From Micromonospora tulbaghiae (GTDB taxonomy: Bacteria; Actinomycetota; Actinomycetes; Mycobacteriales; Micromonosporaceae): a stretch of DNA of 64,000 bases. The position numbers and the translations under genes are program-made. Below are positions 10,093-18,257 of this stretch, one piece after another. The stretch covers positions 186,001-250,000 of the forward strand of contig NZ_FMCQ01000004.1 in the NCBI RefSeq assembly GCF_900091605.1, in the 5' to 3' direction. The first letter of the stretch is position 1. Each line of letters starts with the position of its first letter. The notes under the pieces were generated by a model that saw nothing but the letters and a program-made list of their open reading frames with translations, did not search any database and was not told the DNA's origin.

Positions 10093-10133
10093 TTGCCCTC
10101 GGGGAGGAATTCACCTACCGTTGAGTTCAACGG
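10093..10133 (+). promoter_or_regulatory. Promoter and overlapping palindromic operator of the ABC/TetR operon
   Basis: TTGCCC (10093-10098), a 17-bp spacer and TACCGT (10116-10121) form a recognisable promoter. The perfect 16-bp palindrome CCGTTGAGTTCAACGG (10118-10133) overlaps the -10 and the expected start site. That is where a repressor would block initiation. The obvious candidate is the TetR protein encoded third in this operon. Confidence 0.65.
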
Positions 10134-10156
10134 GCGATGAATTGACGGAGGCGAGC

Positions 10157-10879
10157 ATGGACGACGCGGTGTCGGTCCGCGAGCTGGTGGTCGACCGGGG
10201 CGGTCGGCGGGTGCTGCACGGCATCACCTGCGGGGTGCCCCGGGGCACCGTGACCGGGCTGCTCGGGCCCAGCGGCAGCGGCAAGACCACGCTGATGCGC
10301 GCGGTGGTCGGCGTGCAGACGGTCGGCTCCGGCGCGGTCGACGTGCTCGGCCGCCCCGCCGGCTCCGCCGACCTGCGCCGCCGGGTGGGCTACCTGACCC
10401 AGGCGCCGAGCGTCTACGCCGACCTGACCGTGCGGGAGAACGCCCGCTACTTCGCGGTGCTCCAGGGCCGGGGCCGCGCCGAGGCCGACCGCGCGGTGAA
10501 CGACGTCGGCCTGGCGAGCGCGGCCGACCAGCTCGTCGGCACGCTCTCCGGCGGCCAGCGCAGCCGCGCCTCGCTCGCCTGCGCGCTCGTCGGCGAACCG
10601 GAACTGGTGGTCCTCGACGAACCCACTGTCGGCCAGGATCCGGTGCTGCGGGCCGACCTGTGGGCCCGGTTCCACGCCATGGCCGCGAACGGCACCACGC
10701 TGCTGGTGTCCAGCCACGTGATGGACGAGGCCGCCCGCTGCGACCGGCTGCTGCTCATCCGCGAGGGCCGGCTGGTGGCCGACGACACCCCGGCCGCGGT
10801 CCGCGCCGCCACCGGGACCGACGACCTGGAGGAGGCGTTCCTGCGCCTGATCCGCGACGCCGAGGGAGAGGCGCGATGA
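10157..10879 (+). CDS. ABC transporter ATP-binding protein (ABC-2 type efflux)
   Basis: A 240-aa cytosolic ATPase with Walker A GPSGSGKTT, Q-loop LTQAPSVYADL, signature LSGGQRSRASLA, Walker B LVVLDEPTVGQDP and H-loop VSSHVMDEA. The VGQDP wording and DrrA-like length suggest a drug or lipid efflux importer-independent exporter of the DrrA class. Start ATG 10157 follows a GGAGGCGAGC ribosome-binding site. An upstream ATG in frame lies within the operator. Its stop overlaps the permease start (ATGA), so the two form one transporter. Confidence 0.93.
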   Translation: MDDAVSVRELVVDRGGRRVLHGITCGVPRGTVTGLLGPSGSGKTTLMRAVVGVQTVGSGAVDVLGRPAGSADLRRRVGYLTQAPSVYADLTVRENARYFAVLQGRGRAEADRAVNDVGLASAADQLVGTLSGGQRSRASLACALVGEPELVVLDEPTVGQDPVLRADLWARFHAMAANGTTLLVSSHVMDEAARCDRLLLIREGRLVADDTPAAVRAATGTDDLEEAFLRLIRDAEGEAR

Positions 10880-11631
10880 ACGGACGGATCCTGGCCGCCA
10901 CCACCGGGCGCATCCTGCGCCAGCTCCGGCACGACCGGCGGACCGTGGCGCTGCTCGTGGTGGTGCCGTCGGTGCTGCTCACGCTCGTCTACTTCATGTA
11001 CGTCGACCAGCCCGCCCCGCCCGGCGCGCCCGGCACGTTCGACCGGGTGGCCCTGATCATGCTGGGCTTCTTCCCGTTCATCATCATGTTCCTGGTGACC
11101 AGCATCGCCATGCTCCGCGAGCGCACCACGGGCACGCTGGAGCGCCTGCTCACCACGCCGCTGGGCAAGCTCGACCTGCTGTTCGGGTACGGGATCGCGT
11201 TCGGCCTGGCCGGAGTGCTCCAGTCCACTGTCGCCTCGATCGTCGCGTACCGGGTGTTCGGGCTGGAGACCGCGGGCAGCGCGTGGCTGGTCGTGCTGAT
11301 CGCCGGTGTGAACGCGGTGCTCGCGGTGGCGCTCGGGCTGTTCTGCTCGGCGTTCGCCCGCACCGAGTTCCAGGCGGTCCAGTTCATGCCGGTGGTGGTG
11401 GCCCCGCAACTGCTGCTGTGCGGCCTGTTCGTGCCGCGCGACCAGATGGCCGGCTGGCTCCAGGCGGTCAGCGACGCGCTGCCCCTGTCGTATGCGGTCG
11501 AGGCGCTGCAGGAGGTCGGCGCGCACGCCGAGCCGACCGGGACGATGTGGCGGGACGTGGCGATCGTGGCCGGGGCGGCGGTGGCGGCGCTGGTGCTGGC
11601 CGCCGCGACACTGCGCCGGCGCAGCGGGTGA
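10876..11631 (+). CDS. ABC-2 type transporter permease
   Basis: A 251-aa membrane protein with six hydrophobic segments. These include VALLVVVPSVLLTLVYFMYV, a segment around IMLGFFPFIIMFLVTSIAM, and a C-terminal ABC-2 core with LCGLFVPRDQMAGWLQ and LPLSYAVEALQEV. The REKTTGTLE-like motif (RERTTGTLERLLTTPL) is the coupling helix typical of DrrB/YhfP-type permeases. It starts at ATG 10876, overlapping the ATPase stop, and ends overlapping the TetR start. Substrate unknown. Confidence 0.92.
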   Translation: MNGRILAATTGRILRQLRHDRRTVALLVVVPSVLLTLVYFMYVDQPAPPGAPGTFDRVALIMLGFFPFIIMFLVTSIAMLRERTTGTLERLLTTPLGKLDLLFGYGIAFGLAGVLQSTVASIVAYRVFGLETAGSAWLVVLIAGVNAVLAVALGLFCSAFARTEFQAVQFMPVVVAPQLLLCGLFVPRDQMAGWLQAVSDALPLSYAVEALQEVGAHAEPTGTMWRDVAIVAGAAVAALVLAAATLRRRSG

Positions 11632-12224
11632 GCGCGCGGCGCACCGGGCGGCGGCCCGGCAGCCCGGACACCCGGGAGGCCATCCTCGCCGCGGCGCGGG
11701 AGGCGTTCGCCGAGCGCGGCTTCGACGCCGCGTCGATCCGGGCGATCGCCACCGCGGCCGGTGTGGACCCGGCGCTCGTGCACCACTACTTCGGCGGCAA
11801 GGAGGAGCTGTTCCGGGCCGCGACGGCGTTCCCGGCCGACCCGGGGCGGCTGCTGCCGGCGGTGCTGGCGGGCGACCGGGACGGCGTCGGCGAGCGGCTG
11901 GTCCGGGTGTTCCTGGAGGTCTGGGACTCGCCGGTCGGCGCCGCCGGGGTGGCGCTGCTGCGCTCGGCGGTGAGCAACGACTGGACCGCCCGGCTGCTGC
12001 GCGAGTTCCTGGTGACACAGGTGCTGCGCCCGGTCCTGGACCACCTCGCCGTCGACCCGGCGCAGCGCCCGCTGCGCGGCGGACTGGTCGCCACCCAGCT
12101 CGCCGGGCTGGCCATGATGCGGTACGTGCTCCGCTTCGACGCGGTCGCCGACGCCGAGCCGGCGACGCTCGTGGCCGCCGCCGGTCCGACGGTCCAGCGT
12201 TACCTCACCGGCGACATCACCTGA
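11628..12224 (+). CDS. TetR-family repressor of the adjacent ABC transporter
   Basis: A 198-aa regulator starting at GTG 11628, overlapping the permease stop (GTGA). The N-terminal helix-turn-helix (TREAILAAAREAFAERGFDA, then SIRAIATAAGVDPALVHHYF) is a textbook TetR DNA-binding domain. The C-terminal domain resembles the TetR_C_17-like group (LLREFLVTQVLRPVLDHL). It is the third gene of the efflux operon, so it probably represses the operon through the palindrome at 10118-10133. Its end overlaps the convergent DUF2470 gene by 8 bp. Confidence 0.92.
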   Translation: MSARRTGRRPGSPDTREAILAAAREAFAERGFDAASIRAIATAAGVDPALVHHYFGGKEELFRAATAFPADPGRLLPAVLAGDRDGVGERLVRVFLEVWDSPVGAAGVALLRSAVSNDWTARLLREFLVTQVLRPVLDHLAVDPAQRPLRGGLVATQLAGLAMMRYVLRFDAVADAEPATLVAAAGPTVQRYLTGDIT

Positions 12225-12972
12225 GCCCGGCCGGGCCTGCCACGTCACTCACCCGGGGGCAGAGCATCGGGTGCAGCAGGCGGGACAGCTCCGCCACGCC
12301 GGCGACGGGCCGGGGGAAGGCGAGCCGGGCGCGCCGGGTCGCGCCGGGCCGCCCGTGCGCGACCAGCAGCCCGTACCTGTCGATCCGGACCACCCGGGGA
12401 ACCTGGTCGCCGGGCAGGTCGAGCCGCCGCCGCAGGTAGTCGCCGACCTGCTCGGCGTGGTGGTCGGCCAGGTCCGCCAACAGGTCGGCCTCGACCGGGT
12501 GCAGCGGGTCCGGCTCGGCCTCCGCGTACGCCTCCGGGTCGACCCGGCGCACGCGCCCGGCGCGCTCCCAGCGGGCCTCGGCCACCTCGAAGCGGTGCAG
12601 GTGGAACCGGCTGCCCACGTCGAGCAGGTCGCCGGCCGGGTCGGTGGCGGCGAAGTCGACCGCCGCGCCGCGCGCCTCGTCCCCGTTCAGCCGGGCGGCC
12701 CAGCCGGACACCCAGGCCCGGCCGAGCGAGGGCGCCCCGGCCGCGGGCGGCAGGTCGAGCACGTCGAGCACGGTGGCCACGTCGGTGTCCCCCGCCGGCG
12801 GCACGAGCGCGGCGGCGAGGTCACTGACCACGGGTACGAGCAGCAGCACCCGCCCGTCGGGGTCGAGGGCGTGCCGGACCTGGTGCGGGCCGGGATGCCG
12901 GGCCAGGTGGACGAGGGCGGGCAACCGGCCCGCCACCAAAGTTCGCACGATCTCCGCCGGGCTGGGCCGCAT
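12217..12972 (-). CDS. DUF2470 domain protein, probable haem/iron-related
   Basis: A 251-aa protein. The C-terminal 80 residues (DPLHPVEADLLADLADHHAEQV onward to LSRLLHPML) match DUF2470. This domain forms the tail of HugZ-like haem-utilisation proteins and of related split-barrel flavoprotein-fold proteins. The N-terminal part (LVAGRLPALVHLARHPGPHQV; VLLLVPV) resembles a pyridoxamine-oxidase-like split barrel. An IdeR/DtxR-type iron box 19 bp upstream of the ATG supports an iron-linked role. This is inference; no haem ligand can be identified with certainty. Confidence 0.75.
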   Translation of the reverse strand: MRPSPAEIVRTLVAGRLPALVHLARHPGPHQVRHALDPDGRVLLLVPVVSDLAAALVPPAGDTDVATVLDVLDLPPAAGAPSLGRAWVSGWAARLNGDEARGAAVDFAATDPAGDLLDVGSRFHLHRFEVAEARWERAGRVRRVDPEAYAEAEPDPLHPVEADLLADLADHHAEQVGDYLRRRLDLPGDQVPRVVRIDRYGLLVAHGRPGATRRARLAFPRPVAGVAELSRLLHPMLCPRVSDVAGPAGLR

Positions 12973-12990
12973 GATCCCGACCTCCTCAAC

Positions 12991-13009
12991 ATAGGTTAGC
13001 CTTACCTAA
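12991..13009. promoter_or_regulatory. DtxR/IdeR-type iron box between DUF2470 and S4 paralogue
   Basis: The 19-mer ATAGGTTAGCCTTACCTAA matches the iron-box consensus TTAGGTTAGGCTAACCTAA at 17 of 19 positions when read on the minus strand and 16 on the plus strand. It is AT-rich against a very GC-rich background. It lies 19 bp upstream of the DUF2470 ATG and 31 bp upstream of the S4 GTG. A TAGGCT sequence (13014-13019) just after it could be a -10 for the S4 gene, which would place the box over that promoter's spacer and -35. Confidence 0.8.
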
Positions 13010-13039
13010 GAAGTAGGCTAGACGATCGGAGACGTCGAC

Positions 13040-13648
13040 GTGAACCACCCCCGGCCCAAGGCCCGGCTCTCCCGAGCCCTCGGCATCCCGCTGACCCGCA
13101 AGTGCGTGCGGTACTTCGAGCGGCGGCCCTATCCCCCGGGTGTGCACGGCCGATCCCGCCGTACCACCTCCGACTATCAGGTGCGGCTCCTGGAGAAGCA
13201 GCGGCTGCGCCACCAGTACAACGTCAGCGAGGCCCAGCTGCGCCGGCTGTTCGACGAGGCCGCCCGGGGCGCCGGCAAGACCGGCGAGACGCTCGTCGCC
13301 CTGCTGGAGCGGCGCCTCGACGCGGTGGTGCTGCGCGCCGGGCTGGCGCGCAGCATCTACCAGGCCCGCCAACTCGTCGCGCACGGCCACATCACGGTCG
13401 ACGGGCGCAAGGTCGACCGCCCGTCGTACCGGCTGCGTCCCGGCCAGGTTATCGGCGTACGCGAGCGCAGCCGCGCGCTGCCGCCGTTCCAGCTCGCCGC
13501 CGCCGGCGCGCACGTCGACGAGCAGCCCCGGCCGTACCTGTCGGCGCAGCCGGGCGAGCTGCGCGCCACGCTGGTGCGCGAACCGGCCCGGCACGAGGTG
13601 CCGGTGATGTGCGACGAGCAGCTGGTGGTGGAGTTCTACTCCCGCTGA
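13040..13648 (+). CDS. rpsD: 30S ribosomal protein S4, cysteine-poor paralogue
   Basis: A 202-aa S4 protein: N-terminal [48 protein letters not shown], then the S4 RNA-binding domain ([42 protein letters not shown]). It lacks the N-terminal zinc-binding cysteine cluster seen in many bacterial S4 proteins. It stands alone, not in the rpsM-rpsK-rpsD-rpoA group where the main actinobacterial S4 is often found, so it may be a second copy. It starts at GTG 13040 with GGAG nine bases upstream. The adjacent iron box raises the possibility of metal-responsive expression. Confidence 0.92.
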   Translation: MNHPRPKARLSRALGIPLTRKCVRYFERRPYPPGVHGRSRRTTSDYQVRLLEKQRLRHQYNVSEAQLRRLFDEAARGAGKTGETLVALLERRLDAVVLRAGLARSIYQARQLVAHGHITVDGRKVDRPSYRLRPGQVIGVRERSRALPPFQLAAAGAHVDEQPRPYLSAQPGELRATLVREPARHEVPVMCDEQLVVEFYSR

Positions 13649-13652
13649 CCGG

Positions 13653-15434
13653 TTACCGGGTCTGCTCGAGCCAGGAGGCGTACAGCAGCGCGTAGACCGA
13701 GTCGGTGTCGCGGACCAGCTCCTCGTGCGGGCCGCGCTGCACGATCCGGCCCCGGTCCACCACGATCACCTCGTCCGCCGCCTGCGCGGTGGACAGCCGG
13801 TGCGCGATGGCGAGCGTGGTCCGGCCCCGGGTCACCGCGTCGAGCGTCCGTTGCAGGCGGACCTCGGTGGCCGGGTCGACAGCGCTCGTCGCCTCGTCCA
13901 GCACCAGCAGGTCCGGGTCCGCGACGTACGCCCGGGCCAGCGCCACGAGCTGCCGCTCGCCGACGCTCAGCGCCTCCCCGCGCTCACCGACCGGCGTGTC
14001 CAGCCCGGACGGAAGCCCGTCCAACCAGTCGGACAGGCCCAGCTCGGCGAAGGCGGCGGTGAGCCGCTCGTCGGTCAGGTCGGGGCGGGCGAAGCGGACG
14101 TTCTCCCCCACCGTGGCGTCGAACAGGAAGCCGTCCTGCGGCACCATCACCACCCGGGAGCGCAGGGAGTCGAAGCGCACCTGCCGCAGGTCGACCCCGG
14201 AGAGCAGGACCTGCCCCTCGGTCGGGTCCATCAGGCGGGTGAGCAGCTTGGCGAACGTGGTCTTGCCGCTTCCGGTCTCGCCCACCACCGCCACCCGGCT
14301 CTTGGCCGGGATGTCCAGGGTCACGTCGTGCAGCACCGGCGGCCCGCCCGGATAGGCGAACGTCACGCCGGCGAACCGGGCGTCCAGCGGCCCCGGCGGC
14401 AGCTCCCGCCCCTGCTCGCCCGGGTCCGCCACGTCCGGGGAGACGTCCAGCACGTCCAGCACCCGGCGCCAGCCGGCGATCGCGTTCTGCGCCTCGTTGA
14501 GCACCTCGGTGGCGATCTGCACCGGCTGGATGAAGAGCGTGACCAGGAACAGGAACGCGGTGAGCTGGCCGATCGACAGCGTGCCGCCCGCACCCAGGCT
14601 GACCCCGACCACCACCACGCCGGCCAGCGCCAGCCCGGCGGCCAACTCCCCCACCGAGCTGCCCATGATGCTGATCCGGATCGCCCTCTGCTGGGCCACC
14701 CGCTGCCCGTCGATGGCCGTGTCCAGCCGCCGCGCGGTACGCCCGGCGATGCCGTACGCCCGGATCACCGGCGCGCCCACCACGCTCTCGCCGATCGCGC
14801 CGAGCAACGTGCCGGTGCGCTGCCGCACCAGCCCGTACGCCCCGGCGAGGCGGCGCTGCAACCGCCGGATCACCAGCACCGCGGGCGCGAACGCGACGAG
14901 CACCACGAGCGTCAACTGCCAGGAGTACGCGAGCATCACTGCGGTGGTCACCAGCAGCTGGCCCAGGTTGACGATCAGGATCACGCCGCCCCACTGGAGG
15001 AACTGGGTGATCTGGTCGACGTCGCTGGTGACCCGGGAGACCAGCGACCCGCGCCGCTCGGACTGCTGGTGCAGCATGGACAGGTCGTGCACGTGCCGGA
15101 ACGCCCGGGTGCGCACCCCGGCCAGCGCGGTCTCGCTCACGGTGAACAGCCGGCGCATCATCAGATAGCCGCAGGCGGTGGTGACCACCAGCACCCCGGC
15201 GGTGATCGCCACGGTGAGCGAGATGACGTTCAGGTCGAGCCCGCCGACGATGCCGTGGTCGATGCCTCGCTGCACCGCCACCGGCACGGCGACCCGGCCG
15301 ACCATGTAGACCAGCGCCAGCGCCAGCGTTCCGGCGAGGCCGGTGCGCAGCTCCGGGGAGAGCGCCAGCCCTCGCCGCAACGTCTGCCAGGTGGTCTCGG
15401 TGCTCTCGCTGTTCTCCCCCGTGGTCGTACTCAC
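13653..15434 (-). CDS. ABC exporter half-transporter B (catalytic Walker/H-loop, degenerate signature)
   Basis: A 593-aa fused membrane-ATPase subunit: six membrane helices in residues about 30-310, then an ATPase with Walker A GETGSGKTT, Walker B LLVLDEATSAVDP and H-loop AIAHRLST. The signature motif is LSVGERQL, not LSGGQ. GTG 15434 overlaps the stop of the upstream partner (GTGA), so the two are coupled and almost certainly form a heterodimer. The family exports lipids, peptides or drugs; the substrate is not evident. The frame continues further upstream, but only as a shadow of the partner gene. Confidence 0.93.
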   Translation of the reverse strand: MSTTTGENSESTETTWQTLRRGLALSPELRTGLAGTLALALVYMVGRVAVPVAVQRGIDHGIVGGLDLNVISLTVAITAGVLVVTTACGYLMMRRLFTVSETALAGVRTRAFRHVHDLSMLHQQSERRGSLVSRVTSDVDQITQFLQWGGVILIVNLGQLLVTTAVMLAYSWQLTLVVLVAFAPAVLVIRRLQRRLAGAYGLVRQRTGTLLGAIGESVVGAPVIRAYGIAGRTARRLDTAIDGQRVAQQRAIRISIMGSSVGELAAGLALAGVVVVGVSLGAGGTLSIGQLTAFLFLVTLFIQPVQIATEVLNEAQNAIAGWRRVLDVLDVSPDVADPGEQGRELPPGPLDARFAGVTFAYPGGPPVLHDVTLDIPAKSRVAVVGETGSGKTTFAKLLTRLMDPTEGQVLLSGVDLRQVRFDSLRSRVVMVPQDGFLFDATVGENVRFARPDLTDERLTAAFAELGLSDWLDGLPSGLDTPVGERGEALSVGERQLVALARAYVADPDLLVLDEATSAVDPATEVRLQRTLDAVTRGRTTLAIAHRLSTAQAADEVIVVDRGRIVQRGPHEELVRDTDSVYALLYASWLEQTR

Positions 15435-17329
15435 CGGTCCACCTCGATCTCCAGGCCCGAGGGCAACGGGGTGACCTCGTCGTACGTCCGATTCTGCTCG
15501 CGTTCCTGCTCGGCCTGCTCGTACGCGGTGACCAGGTCGGCGTAGCCGGGCACGGTGGCCAGCAGCTCGGTGTGGGTGCCGCGCGCGACCACGCGGCCCT
15601 GCTCCACGTAGATCACCTCGTCGGCGAGCGCGATGGTGGCCCGGCGGTACGCCACCACCAGGATCGACGCCGGGGCGCCGCCGTCGGCGGGCGCGCGCAG
15701 CCCGGCCAGGATGGCCGCCTCGACCCGCGGGTCGACGGCGCTCGTGGCGTCGTCGAGCACCAGCAGCCGGGGTCGCCCGGCGAGTGCCCGGGCCAGTGTC
15801 AGACGCTGACGCTGTCCGCCGGACAGCGACGTGCCCCGCTCGCCGACCATGGTGTCCAGCCCGTCCGGCAGCGCGGCCACGAAGCCGTCCGCCTCGGCCA
15901 GCCGCAGCGCCGCCCACACCTCGTCGTCGCCGATGCCGGCGCGGTCGAGCGCGATGTTGGCCCGGACCGTGTCGTCGAAGACGAACGGCACCTGCGCCAC
16001 CAGCGCCACGTTGCCGGCGAGCGAGGCGGCGGTCAGCTCCCGCACGTCCACGCCGTCCAGCGTGACCCGCCCGGCACCCGGGTCGACCAGGCGCACGGCG
16101 AGCGAGGCGATCGTGGACTTGCCCGCGCCGGTGGGGCCGACCAGGGCGACGGTCTTCCCGGCCGGGACGGTGAACGTCACCTCGCCGAGCACCTTGGCGC
16201 CGGGCAGGTGCGCCTCGGCCGGCTCGTACGCGAAGTGCACGTCGTCGAAGGCGAGCGTGGCCGGCTCGCGGGTGGCCGGGTCGAGTGTCGTCGTGCCGTA
16301 CGGCATCTCGCCGGTCGCATCGAGCACCCGGCGGACCCGGTCCCATCCGGCGACGCTGCGCGGCAGTTCGGCCAGCACCCAGCCGATGGCGCGTACCGGG
16401 AAGGCCAGCACTGTGAACAGGAACGCGACGCTGACCAGCTCGGTCACGCTGATCGCGCCCTGCCGAAACCGGATCGCGCCGACCACCAGCACGGCGAGCG
16501 TGCCGAGGCTGGGCAGCGTCTCCAGCATCGGGTCGAACACGCCGCGCAGCCGGCCGACCGAGATCAGCGCGTCGCGCAACTCACCGGCGCGGGAGGCGAA
16601 GCGGGCCGTCTCCTGGGCCTCGCGGCCCATCGTCTTGACCACCAGCGCGCCGTCGAAGCTCTCGTGCGCGATGCCGCTGACCTCGGCCCGCAGCCGCTGT
16701 GCCCGGGCCTGCCGGGGCGCCATCCGGCGGGAGTAGACCACGTTGAGCGCGAACAGCGCGGGGAACACGGCGAGGCCGACCAGGGCCAGCGCCCAGTCGG
16801 TGAAGAACAGCGAGGCCACCGCGCCGACGAGCATCACCAGCGTGCCGACCGCGAACGGCAGCGGCGCGATCGGGTACCAGGCCGCCTCCACGTCGGAGTT
16901 GGCGTTCGACAGCAGCGTGCCGGTGGAGTTGCGGTGGTGCCAGGCCAGCGGCAGCTCCAGGTAGCGCCGGGTGACCCGGCGACGGTAGGCGGCCTGGAGC
17001 CGGTACTGCATGTAACCGGCGCCGAGCCGGCGGCCGAAGATGCCCACCACCCGCAGCACGCTGATGCCGAACAGGGCCGCCGCGGCCAGCGCCAGCGCCC
17101 CGCGGGCCGCCTCGCCGCGCTCCACGGCCGGCACGACCACGTCGCCGACCACCGCGCCGACCACGTACGCGCTGGCGATCACCAGGAGGCCGAACAGCAC
17201 GCTGCCGCTGACCGCGACCGCGAAGATCCGTGGCTGTTCCCGGATGGCCTGGCCGAGCACCCGTAGCCCTCTGCCGAGCACGTCCCGACTTGTCCCGCTC
17301 GCCACGCTCTCCCCCGCCGTAAGCCGCAT
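15431..17329 (-). CDS. ABC exporter half-transporter A (degenerate Walker B/H-loop, canonical signature)
   Basis: A 632-aa membrane-ATPase protein with six helices (about residues 35-330) followed by an ATPase domain. Walker A is GPTGAGKST and the signature is a canonical LSGGQRQR. The catalytic glutamate of Walker B is Asp (LLVLDDATSAVDP) and the H-loop His is Tyr (VVAYRRATI). These are the changes seen in the non-catalytic half of heterodimeric exporters. It is the first gene of the pair. The ATG at 17329 lies 170 bp from the divergent gene at 17499, and both promoters must be in that gap. Confidence 0.93.
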   Translation of the reverse strand: MRLTAGESVASGTSRDVLGRGLRVLGQAIREQPRIFAVAVSGSVLFGLLVIASAYVVGAVVGDVVVPAVERGEAARGALALAAAALFGISVLRVVGIFGRRLGAGYMQYRLQAAYRRRVTRRYLELPLAWHHRNSTGTLLSNANSDVEAAWYPIAPLPFAVGTLVMLVGAVASLFFTDWALALVGLAVFPALFALNVVYSRRMAPRQARAQRLRAEVSGIAHESFDGALVVKTMGREAQETARFASRAGELRDALISVGRLRGVFDPMLETLPSLGTLAVLVVGAIRFRQGAISVTELVSVAFLFTVLAFPVRAIGWVLAELPRSVAGWDRVRRVLDATGEMPYGTTTLDPATREPATLAFDDVHFAYEPAEAHLPGAKVLGEVTFTVPAGKTVALVGPTGAGKSTIASLAVRLVDPGAGRVTLDGVDVRELTAASLAGNVALVAQVPFVFDDTVRANIALDRAGIGDDEVWAALRLAEADGFVAALPDGLDTMVGERGTSLSGGQRQRLTLARALAGRPRLLVLDDATSAVDPRVEAAILAGLRAPADGGAPASILVVAYRRATIALADEVIYVEQGRVVARGTHTELLATVPGYADLVTAYEQAEQEREQNRTYDEVTPLPSGLEIEVDR

Positions 17330-17498
17330 CGTTCTCCCCCATCCTTACCGCTCGCCGCCGGTCCCGCCGACCCGGCCGGGATATGTCCGCCGTCACGTTC
17401 CCGCCGGACCTGGGTCGAGGGCGGCCGGAATCGGTCCGGCGGCGCGATCCCGCCGGGCGCGGCGCGCCGATCGGCCGGAACGGGCCTACGATCGGGCC

Positions 17499-18128
17499 AT
17501 GCCGCGGTACGCCCGAGCGGAGCGCGAGGCGCTCGCCGACCTGATGCTGGAACTGGGACCGGACGCACCGACCGTCAACGAGGGGTGGACCACCCGTGAC
17601 CTGGCGGCGCACCTTCTGGTGCGGGAGCGCCGGCCGGACGCGGCGGGCGGGATCCTGCTGCCGCCGCTGCGCGGCTACGGCGAGTCGGTCCGCCGGCGGA
17701 TCGCCGCCGGGCCGTACGCCGACCTGATCGGCCGGGTACGCCGTCCCCCGGTGTGGAGCCCGGTGAGCAACCCGCTCACCGACGAGCTGGCCAACGGGAT
17801 GGAGTTCTTCATCCACCACGAGGACGTCCGCCGGGCCGGGCCGGGCTGGCAGCCGCGTGACCTGCCCGCCGGGCAGCAGGCGGTGCTGTGGAAGCGGGTG
17901 TCCCTGCTGGCCCGGATGGCGCTGCGGCGGTTCCCGGCCGAGGTGCTGGTGCAGGCGCCGGGGCACGGCGAGCTGCGGGCCGGTGGCGGCGGCGAGCGGC
18001 TGCGGCTCGTCGGCGCGCCGGGGGAACTCGTGCTGTTCCTCACCGGACGGCAGCGGGTGGCCCGGGTCCAGGTGGACGGTCCGGCCGACCGCGCCGAGCG
18101 TCTGCGTACCGCCGAACTGGGCTTGTGA
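17499..18128 (+). CDS. TIGR03085-like DinB/maleylpyruvate-isomerase-fold protein
   Basis: A 209-aa protein whose N-terminus (YARAEREALADLMLELGPDAPTV, then EGWTTRDLAAHLLVRERRPDA) matches the mycothiol-dependent maleylpyruvate isomerase/DinB-like superfamily. Members have a four-helix bundle and a metal site made by His residues: one in DLAAHL, others in the IHHEDVRRA segment. Length and the central NPLTDELANGMEFFIHHEDVRR block fit the TIGR03085 family of metal-binding proteins, whose function is not established. It may act in thiol-dependent detoxification. Confidence 0.8.
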   Translation: MPRYARAEREALADLMLELGPDAPTVNEGWTTRDLAAHLLVRERRPDAAGGILLPPLRGYGESVRRRIAAGPYADLIGRVRRPPVWSPVSNPLTDELANGMEFFIHHEDVRRAGPGWQPRDLPAGQQAVLWKRVSLLARMALRRFPAEVLVQAPGHGELRAGGGGERLRLVGAPGELVLFLTGRQRVARVQVDGPADRAERLRTAELGL

Positions 18129-18257
18129 CCGAGGGTGTGTAGCCGGTCGGCGGCCGACAGTGGAATGTGGACACCCGAACGTCGATAACGGTTGCGTACT
18201 CCCGTACGCTCCTGCGCACCGGCCCGACCCCGCGGGGCGGCGGACAGGGGGACGACG

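Noticed and set aside
13653..16346. 897-codon ABC protein spanning both exporter genes
   Set aside because: The upstream portion is read in the wrong frame through the 632-aa partner; GTG 15434 gives a complete exporter subunit.
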